A DNA stretch of 64,000 bases, from positions 2,852,001-2,916,000 of the forward strand of contig NZ_CP054690.1 in NCBI RefSeq assembly GCF_013348805.1, in the 5' to 3' direction. This document shows, piece by piece, positions 58,127-64,000 of this stretch. Each line of letters begins with the position of its first letter. Positions within the stretch are counted from its first letter, which is position 1. The notes beneath the pieces were generated by a model that was not told the origin of the DNA, did no database searches, and saw only the letters and a list, made by a program, of their open reading frames with translations. The position numbers and the translations under genes are program-made. The DNA comes from Rhodococcus sp. W8901. GTDB lineage: Bacteria > Actinomycetota > Actinomycetes > Mycobacteriales > Mycobacteriaceae.

Positions 58127-58498
58127 TCAGCCCGTAGCACGATTCGTGTCGCCGTTGGACCCGATGACGACGTCCTCGACGCGACACGTCTCGCCGATCA
58201 TCAATTCGTACAGGCTGCGGAGGAAATCGGGAGACAGCCCGTTCGCGCGAGCGAATTCCTCGGCGCGTGCCTGAACGAGGTTCACGCGACCGGGCTGCAT
58301 CATCGGGATTCGCTGATGTCGCTTCACCTCCGCTATCCGGACACACACATCGATGCGGGCTCGAATGGCCTCGAGTAGCCGGTCATCGATCGCGTCGAGT
58401 TCCGCCCGCAGACGAGCCAACCCCGGCTGCTCGGCCGAGATCGCATCCACGGGGGGTTCTGAGGTGCAGGCCCTCGCGGGGCCGTTGGTGTCGTCCAT
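58127..58498 (-). CDS. papB: 4-amino-4-deoxychorismate mutase (PapB)
   Basis: A 123-residue AroQ-fold chorismate mutase-like protein. After a flexible N-terminal 25 residues it reads LRAELDAIDDRLLEAIRARI, then VKRHQRIPMMQPGRVNLV, with the arginines and lysine that bind the two carboxylates, and a final helix with LYELMIGETCRVED. The MMQPGRV stretch is what I know from PapB and chloramphenicol-type mutases, which rearrange 4-amino-4-deoxychorismate to the prephenate analogue. The ATG follows GGCGAGGTGG. It is the first gene of the operon with papA (7-base gap), papC and the N-oxygenase, so its promoter should lie in the region upstream of 58498. Confidence 0.88.
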   Translation of the reverse strand: MDDTNGPARACTSEPPVDAISAEQPGLARLRAELDAIDDRLLEAIRARIDVCVRIAEVKRHQRIPMMQPGRVNLVQARAEEFARANGLSPDFLRSLYELMIGETCRVEDVVIGSNGDTNRATG

Positions 58499-58930
58499 GC
58501 GCCACCTCGCCTTACGTCTGCTGGACCGGCGCGGTAGTTCTGCGAGCCATCGCGTCAGCTGAATCCGCTAGCTGCGTGCGTTCTCTTCATGATGTCACGG
58601 GCGACTAGGCGAGGCGAATCCTTGCCGCATTTCGGGTGGAGGTCCCGCGAGCGCCTCGATCGGTTCGGTGACAGTGCGGTCACGACCCGTGTCGATGTGT
58701 CCGGATTCGATTGCATCGCACGCGATCGTGCGGTATTCGGCCTCCAATATGTCCGTCGCGCAAAGTCGTTCACCGGATTGGAGGGATTCTCCGAAGGAGT
58801 CGCATAAGCTGAGTCGCCGACCGGTCAAAGGTCCACGACTCGCGCGCATTCCGATATTCATCCAAATGCGCAATTCGGTGAAAACACACAATTCCACGGA
58901 GAAATCCGAGGACTTCGAGGGGGGATGTCC
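58499..58930. other. Divergent intergenic region, pap operon and lipase promoters
   Basis: About 430 bases between papB and the secreted lipase, both reading away from it. It is visibly richer in A and T than its surroundings, especially 58720-58920, as expected for promoters and regulator binding. Short ORFs exist on both strands, but none has a convincing start or codon use. I could not pick out clear -35/-10 pairs. Confidence 0.45.
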
Positions 58931-60196
58931 ATGCAGTTCCTGGTGCGAGCGCCGCGACCACGGTGGTCGCGGTTGCTGCCGGACACGAGCCGTGGCGGCG
59001 TGGGGGGAGCGCTCGTCACGGCCGCAGTGATCGTGTGCGCGACGGTCCTCGCGCCGTCGGCCGTCTCGGCGTCACCGATCTATCCGGTCGCCGATCCCGA
59101 TCCGTTCTACAGCCAGCAGGACGCGGCGGCCGGCGCGGCACCCGGAGACGTCCTCGCGACCCGCCGTATGCCGCCGCTGCCGCAGTTCCCGAACACGTCG
59201 GTGTGGCAGCTCAAGTTCCGGTCCACGAACTCCGAGAACCACCCGATCGCCGCCGTCACCACGGTTCTCGTGCCCGACAACCGGCAGCAGAACGGCCCGC
59301 TGCTGTCGCTCCAGCACATCATCAACGCCCTCGGTGCCACGTGCGCCCCGTCGCGCGCGCTGTACACCAACGACCCGAACCTGATGATTCGCGAGTCCCC
59401 GGCCCTGAACGTCGCGCTCGCCCGCGGATGGACCGTGGCCCTGCCCGACCATCTGGGACCCACCAGCGCGTACGGCGCCGCGCGGCTCGGCGGACAGATC
59501 ACCCTCGACGGCATCCGCGCGGTGCAGCGCGTCCCCGACCTGGGCCTGGCCGCGAGCCCCGTCGCGCTGGCGGGATACTCCGGCGGAGGCATGGCCACCT
59601 CGTTCGCGGCGGCCCTCGCCCCGTCCTACGCGCCCGAACTGAACATCGTGGGCGTGGCCTCCGGTGGTGCGCCGATGAACATCGGCAAGATGGCGCAGGC
59701 GCTGGGCACCGCGCCCCACCCCGCGTTCGGGCTGGCGCTCGCGGCCGCGATCGGACTCGAACGGGAGTATCCCGACCTGCTGCCCATCAGCGAGCAACTG
59801 AACGACAAAGGGATCGCCATGCGCAACGCGCTGGCCAACGCCTGCACCAACGACATCCTCGCCACCGGCGCGGGTCACAGTGCGGCAGAGATTTCCCGCA
59901 CGACCGACCTGCTCGCCAGTCCGGCCGCGGAGGCGGTGCTCGACGACAACAGCATCGAACGGTATCCGGGCGTGCCGACGGCCCCGCTGTACGAGTGGCA
60001 CAGCCCCACCGATGCGCTGATCCCCGTGGACTCGATCGTCGCGACCGTGCAGCGCTACTGCCGGGCCGGCGCGACGGTGGAGTCGGAGTTGTTCCCGAGC
60101 CCCGACCATCTCACCACCGCGGTTCTCGGGGCGCCGCGCGCCCTGGACTACCTCGACGCCCGGTTCCGCGGGGAGCCTGCGCCCAGCAACTGCTGA
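58931..60196 (+). CDS. Secreted LIP-family lipase
   Basis: A 421-residue exported alpha/beta-hydrolase. The signal peptide (residues 1-48) has a hydrophobic core, GALVTAAVIVCATVLAPSA, and cleavage near VSA-SPIYP. The nucleophile is Ser217 in LAGYSGGGMATS. Asp in HSPTDALIPVDS and His in PSPDHLTTAV complete a triad. The pattern is the secretory-lipase (LIP) family of Candida lipases and actinobacterial triacylglycerol lipases, acting outside the cell on esters. The ATG at 58931 is preferred to the one at 58925 because AGGGGGG then sits at normal distance. A perfect hairpin terminator follows. It is probably unrelated to the peptide cluster. Confidence 0.87.
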   Translation: MQFLVRAPRPRWSRLLPDTSRGGVGGALVTAAVIVCATVLAPSAVSASPIYPVADPDPFYSQQDAAAGAAPGDVLATRRMPPLPQFPNTSVWQLKFRSTNSENHPIAAVTTVLVPDNRQQNGPLLSLQHIINALGATCAPSRALYTNDPNLMIRESPALNVALARGWTVALPDHLGPTSAYGAARLGGQITLDGIRAVQRVPDLGLAASPVALAGYSGGGMATSFAAALAPSYAPELNIVGVASGGAPMNIGKMAQALGTAPHPAFGLALAAAIGLEREYPDLLPISEQLNDKGIAMRNALANACTNDILATGAGHSAAEISRTTDLLASPAAEAVLDDNSIERYPGVPTAPLYEWHSPTDALIPVDSIVATVQRYCRAGATVESELFPSPDHLTTAVLGAPRALDYLDARFRGEPAPSNC

Positions 60197-60262
60197 CCGC
60201 CCGTTTCCGTCGGGAAACACGGGGCGCGGTCGTGATCGAGGCCACCCGGCCGGGACAGACAG

Positions 60263-60294
60263 CGGCGCCGCCACGGAGTTCCGTGGCGGCGCCG
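60263..60294. terminator. Bidirectional hairpin between lipase and rbpA
   Basis: A perfect 14-bp G+C-rich inverted repeat (CGGCGCCGCCACGG and its complement) with the loop AGTT, 66 bases past the lipase stop and 26 bases past the end of the convergent rbpA. Confidence 0.7.
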
Positions 60295-60319
60295 AAGCGT
60301 TCGTGTGCGAGCGAGCGGG

Positions 60320-60658
60320 CTATGCGCCGCGCCGCTTCGCCTTGAGCAGGTCCAGACGCTCCTTGAGCAGCTCCTCGAGCTCCTCGACCGAGCGACGCTC
60401 CAGCAGCATGTCCCAGTGGGTGCGCGGGGGCTTGACCTTCTTCGCCTCGGGGGCGGTGCCCTCCAGCAGGGTGCCCTCGAGACCGTTCTTGCACAGCCAG
60501 GTGCCGGGGATCTCGGCGTCGTCGGCGAACGGGACGTCGAACTCCTCGCCGTTGTCACACCGGTAGCGAGCCATGCGACGGGGCGCCAGGTCGTGGTCGC
60601 GGTCGGTCTCGTAGCTCACCGCTCCGAGCCGGCTACCTCGAAGTACGCGATCTGCCAT
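60320..60658 (-). CDS. rbpA: RNA polymerase-binding protein RbpA
   Basis: A 112-residue RbpA, the actinobacterial factor that binds RNA polymerase and the principal sigma factor and stabilises the open complex. It matches family length and layout: N-terminal MADRVLRGSRLGAVSYE, a small beta-barrel core (RYRCDNGEEFDVPFADDAE, then WLCKNG with the two cysteines), a basic linker (KKVKPPRTHWDMLLERR) and the sigma-interacting helix (SVEELEELLKERLDLLKAKR). The ATG at 60658 follows GGAGAGGACA. A sigma-R/sigma-H-like promoter lies about 75 bases upstream, in line with disulfide-stress control of rbpA known in Streptomyces. Confidence 0.95.
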   Translation of the reverse strand: MADRVLRGSRLGAVSYETDRDHDLAPRRMARYRCDNGEEFDVPFADDAEIPGTWLCKNGLEGTLLEGTAPEAKKVKPPRTHWDMLLERRSVEELEELLKERLDLLKAKRRGA

Positions 60659-60730
60659 GGGGGTGTCCTCTCCTCGTTCTTCCGCCGCGCCAGTTCGCCG
60701 TGGGCGGCGCACCGAGCGTTCACAACCCTC

Positions 60731-60760
60731 TACAACGTCCCGGAATCCCGGAACGTTCCC
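60731..60760 (-). promoter_or_regulatory. Sigma-R/sigma-H-type promoter of rbpA
   Basis: On the minus strand GGGAAC (60760-60755), then 18 bases, then GTTGTA (60736-60731). The sigma-R/sigma-H consensus is GGGAAT or GGAAC, 18-19 bases, GTT. The predicted transcript would begin near 60724, leaving a leader of roughly 65 bases before the ATG at 60658. Confidence 0.6.
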
Positions 60761-60828
60761 GAGACTCACGTGGATGCGGCCGCCCCATGTTACCGGGTAC
60801 GTCGCCCTGCACGAGGGTCAGCCCGCAG

Positions 60829-60834
60829 TAAGGT
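60829..60834 (+). promoter_or_regulatory. Putative -10 element, near-leaderless start
   Basis: TAAGGT (TANNNT) ends 8 bases before the ATG at 60843, and no Shine-Dalgarno sequence is visible, so the small zinc-finger-like gene may be leaderless. Confidence 0.4.
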
Positions 60835-60842
60835 GTGCGTCC

Positions 60843-61175
60843 ATGGCTGCAGCTTCCCGGAGACCCGAATCGTGCGTGTGGTGCGGCCGCGAGGTGGCTC
60901 CCGCCGGGATCGGGCGCCGCCGCCGGTACTGCCGTCAGTCGTGCCGCCAGCGCGCCTACGAGCAGCGCATCGCGGTCAAGGGCACATCCATCCCGGTCGA
61001 CGCCCTGGTGCTGACCGCCGAGGAGTCCTCGGCCCTCTCCGATCGGATGTTCGAGCTGCGGTGCGCGGCGGAGGACGTCGCCACCGCCGTCGCCGAGGAC
61101 GCCGACCATGCCGAACTCACCGAACTCGCCGACCGGTTGGTCGCGATGGCCCGGGCCGCGGAACGCTTCCGCTGA
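60843..61175 (+). CDS. Small putative zinc-binding protein
   Basis: A 110-residue protein with four cysteines near the N terminus, C11 and C14 in SCVWCGREV and C30 and C34 in RYCRQSCRQRAYE (CX2CX15CX3C), set among many arginines. This looks like a compact zinc finger that could bind nucleic acid or protein. The rest is two amphipathic helices (residues 55-110). It is a recurring actinobacterial type next to rbpA, but I cannot name a function. Its last 59 bases overlap the end of the convergent hydrogenase protease gene. Confidence 0.72.
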   Translation: MAAASRRPESCVWCGREVAPAGIGRRRRYCRQSCRQRAYEQRIAVKGTSIPVDALVLTAEESSALSDRMFELRCAAEDVATAVAEDADHAELTELADRLVAMARAAERFR

Positions 61176-61608
61176 CGAACTCGGCCTCGACCGCGGCGGC
61201 CACCCGCGGGACCGCGCGCCGCACCGGTGTCGACAGCCCCACTCCCGACCGGACGTCGGTGCCCTCGACGGTGAACGTCACCAACCGGCGCGGCGCCGTG
61301 CCCAATACCCGGGACAGTGCGAGTGCGGCGGCCACGTTCACCCGGTGCCCGCCGACCTCGCCCGCGCCGGCGAAGCCGTCGGTGGCGACTCGCCGCACCC
61401 GTCCAGGACGGGGCCGCGCACACTGCAGCAGGTCGACGACGATGGCGATGTCGGTGCCCGACCAGGCGGTGACCAGATCCACGGTATCTGCGGGGATACA
61501 CACCGGGATCTCCGCAGCCAGGCGACCGCTCAGAGCCCGCACCACCGCCGGACCCACCCCGTCGTCGCGGCGGAACTCGTTGCCGATGCCGATCACCGCG
61601 GCCCTCAC
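61117..61608 (-). CDS. [NiFe] hydrogenase maturation protease
   Basis: A 163-residue enzyme of the HybD/HycI family, which clips the C-terminal peptide of the hydrogenase large subunit after nickel insertion. The N-terminal motif VIGIGNEFRRDDGVGPAVV holds the conserved Glu and Asp, and a second acidic position is in IVVDLLQC. Its GTG (61608-61606) overlaps the large-subunit stop by four bases, so it belongs to the operon and should process that subunit, whose tail (FLDLRMTRS after the final His) is present. Accessory hyp genes are not in the window. Confidence 0.88.
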   Translation of the reverse strand: MRAAVIGIGNEFRRDDGVGPAVVRALSGRLAAEIPVCIPADTVDLVTAWSGTDIAIVVDLLQCARPRPGRVRRVATDGFAGAGEVGGHRVNVAAALALSRVLGTAPRRLVTFTVEGTDVRSGVGLSTPVRRAVPRVAAAVEAEFVSGSVPRPGPSRPTGRRVR

Positions 61609-62936
61609 GACCGGGTCATCCGAAGGTCGAGGAAGTGGGTCGCACACGAGATGCACGGATCGTGATTGCGGATCGTCCGCTCGCACAGACCGGTCAGTGC
61701 GTCGTCGTCGAGGTCGAGGTGCTCACCGATCCGCGCGACGAGATCGGCCTCGATCGCATCCTGGTTCTGCGCCGTTGGCGGCACGATGACCGCGTCGTCG
61801 ATCAGGGCGTCGTCGCCGATGCGGTAACGGTGGTAGAGCAGCCCACGCGGCGCCTCGCTGACGCCGTGGCCCACCCCGGGCCGAGCCTCCATCGCGACCG
61901 CGGGCTCGGGCCGCTCGTACTCCTCGATCAGGCGCAGCGCCTCCTCGACGGCGTACAGGACCTCGACCGCGCGAACAACGATGCTGCGGTAGGGGTTTCG
62001 ACACTCGTCACCGAGCCCGGCCGCGGTCGCCGCCCGCCCGGCCAGGGGAGAGAGGTGGTCGGAGTTGAGGGTGAACCGCGCCAGAGGGCCGGTCAGATAC
62101 CGCTCGCCGTCGAGCCGCGCGTGCAGGGCCGTCGAAGTCGGCACCTGCCGCTCGACGACGTGCCGATCGAACTCGGCGGCGGGGAACTGTGCCCCACCGC
62201 TGGTGCGCACCACACCGTCCTCGATCGCGTACCGGTGTTCGTCGTGGAGTGCCACCAGCACCGGATCCAGTTCGACGTCCGGGAAGTCGAAACCCGCGAC
62301 CCACTCGACGGTCTCCGCGGCGGCGTCCAGGGCGGCGCGCAGGGTCCCGGTGAGGGTCGCCAGTTCCTCGACGGTCGGTGCGCGATAGAACCCGCCGACG
62401 CGCACGTTCACCGGGTGGATGGGTCGCCCGCCGATGGTCTCGAGGATCGCGTTCCCGGCCTTCTTGAGCGCCAGACCGCGCTCGACGGCCGCGCGGTCGA
62501 TCCGGGCCAGTGCGATCGAATCCGGGACGCCCAGAAAGTCCGGTGCGTGCAGGAAGTAGATGTGCAGCGTGTGGCTGGCGATCCACTCACCGCAGTACAG
62601 CAGCCGGCGCAACGCGAGCAGCCGCGGTCCGGGGGTCACCCCGCACGCCTGCTCGAGCGCGTTGCAGGCACTGACTTGGTAGGCGACCGGGCAGATCCCG
62701 CAGATGCGGGACGTGATGTCCGGCGGCTCCTGGAAGTCCCGGCCCCGCAGGAACGCCTCGAAGAAGCGCGGCGGCTCGTAGATGTCCAGTCGCGCGTCCT
62801 CGACCGTGTCGCCGCGGACCGTCACGTCGAGGCGGCCCTCGCCCTCGACCCGGGCCAGCGCCCGCACCGTCAGCCGGCGCACTGTTGCCGCGTCGCGGCC
62901 GGGCGGGTCGGGAGTCCCGGAACCGTCAGTGCCCAT
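61605..62936 (-). CDS. [NiFe] hydrogenase large (alpha) subunit, group 3b-like
   Basis: A 443-residue nickel-iron catalytic subunit. The N-terminal ligand motif [11 protein letters not shown] and the C-terminal DPCISCATH supply four cysteines for the Ni-Fe(CN)2CO site. A nine-residue extension after the final His awaits cleavage by the downstream protease. The length and [15 protein letters not shown] context fit group 3b cytoplasmic NADP-linked hydrogenases (sulfhydrogenase-type, Hyh in mycobacteria). The gene order gamma, small, large, protease agrees. It would oxidise H2 or evolve it while exchanging electrons with NAD(P) through the small and gamma subunits. The ATG at 62936 overlaps the small-subunit gene by 11 bases. 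Confidence 0.92.
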   Translation of the reverse strand: MGTDGSGTPDPPGRDAATVRRLTVRALARVEGEGRLDVTVRGDTVEDARLDIYEPPRFFEAFLRGRDFQEPPDITSRICGICPVAYQVSACNALEQACGVTPGPRLLALRRLLYCGEWIASHTLHIYFLHAPDFLGVPDSIALARIDRAAVERGLALKKAGNAILETIGGRPIHPVNVRVGGFYRAPTVEELATLTGTLRAALDAAAETVEWVAGFDFPDVELDPVLVALHDEHRYAIEDGVVRTSGGAQFPAAEFDRHVVERQVPTSTALHARLDGERYLTGPLARFTLNSDHLSPLAGRAATAAGLGDECRNPYRSIVVRAVEVLYAVEEALRLIEEYERPEPAVAMEARPGVGHGVSEAPRGLLYHRYRIGDDALIDDAVIVPPTAQNQDAIEADLVARIGEHLDLDDDALTGLCERTIRNHDPCISCATHFLDLRMTRS

Positions 62937-63711
62937 ACCGGCGGCCCTCGTCGAAGTCGGGGTCCGCGACGTTGAACGTCGAGAACACGCGGCCGATGCC
63001 GGCATCGTCCATGCCGCACCGGCGCAGCCAGCCTGCCAGTGACGCGATGTTGGGGTTCGGAGTGGGACCGAAACAGCCGTAGCAGCCCCGGGCGTGCGCG
63101 GGACACAGGGCACCGCACCCGGCATGGGTGACCGGCCCCAGGCACGGGGTTCCGTCGGCGACCATGACACACGTCAGGCCGCGACGCTTGCACTCGGTGC
63201 ACACGCTGGTGTTCGGGACGTTCGGGGTCCGGCCCGCCAGGAACGCGGTGATCACCTCGATCAGTTGTCGCCGGTCGATGGGGCAACCGCGCAGCTCGAA
63301 GTCCGCCTGCACATGGGCGGAGATCGGTGTCGACGTCGCGAGCGTTTCGATGTACTCCGGGCTCGCATACACCGCGTCGGCGAACTCGACGACATCCGCG
63401 AAGTTGCGCAGCGCCTGCACTCCGCCGGCGGTCGCGCAGGCACCGATCGTGACCAGCCGCTTGGAGTTGTCCCGGATCGCGTGGATGCGGTCCACGTCCG
63501 TGGCGGTGGTGACCGAACCCTCCACGAGCGACAGGTCGTACGGACCCTCGATCACCGCGCTGGACATCTCGAGGAAGTGGGCGATCTGCAGTTGCGTGGC
63601 GACGCCGAGCAGTTCGTCCTCGCAGTCGAGCAGCGAGAGTTGACAACCGTCGCAGGACGCGAACTTCCACACCGCGAGAGACGGCCGGGTTGCGGGTGTC
63701 GGGGCACTCAT
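62926..63711 (-). CDS. [NiFe] hydrogenase small (delta) subunit
   Basis: A 261-residue Fe-S subunit. The N-terminal [20 protein letters not shown] binds the proximal cluster with [10 protein letters not shown]. The later half is dense in cysteines ([39 protein letters not shown]) for further clusters. There is no twin-arginine signal or membrane anchor, so the enzyme is cytoplasmic, as expected for group 3. The ATG at 63711 shares one base with the gamma-subunit stop (TGATG). Confidence 0.92.
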   Translation of the reverse strand: MSAPTPATRPSLAVWKFASCDGCQLSLLDCEDELLGVATQLQIAHFLEMSSAVIEGPYDLSLVEGSVTTATDVDRIHAIRDNSKRLVTIGACATAGGVQALRNFADVVEFADAVYASPEYIETLATSTPISAHVQADFELRGCPIDRRQLIEVITAFLAGRTPNVPNTSVCTECKRRGLTCVMVADGTPCLGPVTHAGCGALCPAHARGCYGCFGPTPNPNIASLAGWLRRCGMDDAGIGRVFSTFNVADPDFDEGRRYGH

Positions 63712-64000
63712 CACAGCTCCCGGGTATGCATGAGCGGTGCGGCGGATGCGTAGTCGACGACGGGACCGTCGCGGCACAGCAACAGCTCGCCGAGTTGGCA
63801 GTGCCCACACACCCCGATGCCGCACTGCATGTTGCGTTCCAGCGAGACCTCGACGGCGTCCGGTGCGACGCCCTTACCCAGGAGGACCCGCACCGAGAAC
63901 CGCATCATCGCCTCCGGTCCACACAGAATCGCCCGGGTTCGGGCGGGGTCGAGGTCGAGGCGTCCGAGAACTTCGGTGACGAACCCGATCGGCCCCGACC
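63711..64000 (-). CDS. Hydrogenase gamma subunit, FAD/NAD(P)-binding diaphorase (partial)
   Basis: The last 96 codons of a ferredoxin-reductase-like subunit cut by the right edge of the window. It has the NAD-fold end [11 protein letters not shown], then a PyrK-like [2Fe-2S] loop: Cys in [11 protein letters not shown] (CX4CX2C) and a fourth in LLLCRDG. In group 3b hydrogenases this subunit carries FAD and passes electrons between NAD(P)H and the small subunit. The start and the beta subunit would lie beyond 64000. Confidence 0.87.
   Translation of the reverse strand, partial: SGPIGFVTEVLGRLDLDPARTRAILCGPEAMMRFSVRVLLGKGVAPDAVEVSLERNMQCGIGVCGHCQLGELLLCRDGPVVDYASAAPLMHTREL

Noticed and set aside
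58589-58807. Short plus-strand ORF in the papB-lipase intergenic region
   Set aside because: No ribosome-binding site, no leaderless -10 spacing and atypical codon use. The region is better read as promoters.

Overview
The window is high-G+C actinobacterial chromosome, most likely Rhodococcus or a close member of the Nocardiaceae. The evidence is RbpA, an MbtH protein, separate but overlapping Lnt and Ppm1 genes, an FtsW with a long basic tail, many short Sec-exported proteins, and several starts that look leaderless (a TANNNT hexamer 6-8 bases before the start codon). I see no tRNA, rRNA, CRISPR array, insertion sequence or phage gene.

Layout. 1-5.2 kb: TldD/PmbA protease pair, an HD-domain protein beside a truncated GlxA-type regulator, a NarL-type two-component pair and a frameshifted lipoprotein. 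5.3-9.3 kb: a three-gene MoxR-ATPase/VWA module that appears to start with a leaderless 18-codon ORF. 9.3-19.1 kb: housekeeping and surface genes (an FtsW, a TIM-barrel-like protein, a DNA alkylation repair protein, a secreted VWA protein, small exported proteins). An FAD monooxygenase and a secreted protein run into each other tail to tail here, and neither stops at a natural end. 19.3-23.9 kb: fxsA, an amidohydrolase, lnt and ppm1. 24-26.1 kb: an Old-Yellow-Enzyme-type Fe-S flavoenzyme.

26.2-58.5 kb is the centrepiece: mbtH and one 26.9-kb NRPS gene (8955 aa, seven modules, two epimerases, terminal thioesterase). Convergent to it lies a tightly overlapped four-gene operon, papB-papA-papC and an AurF/CmlI-type diiron N-oxygenase. 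PapABC convert chorismate to 4-aminophenylpyruvate, the precursor of 4-amino-phenylalanine, and AurF/CmlI enzymes oxidise aryl-amines to aryl-nitro groups. I infer a heptapeptide, probably N-acylated, of the order X1-Ser-(D)X3-X4-(D)Thr-X6-X7, carrying 4-amino- or 4-nitro-phenylalanine. Ser and Thr come from clean specificity codes. No transporter, regulator or starter-loading enzyme is visible nearby.

58.9-64 kb: a secreted LIP-family lipase, rbpA (with a sigma-R/sigma-H-like promoter), a small zinc-finger-like protein, and the distal part of a group 3b-type cytoplasmic [NiFe] hydrogenase operon (gamma subunit cut by the window edge, then small subunit, large subunit and maturation protease). 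Perfect 10-18-bp inverted repeats close five transcription units, four of them between convergent genes.
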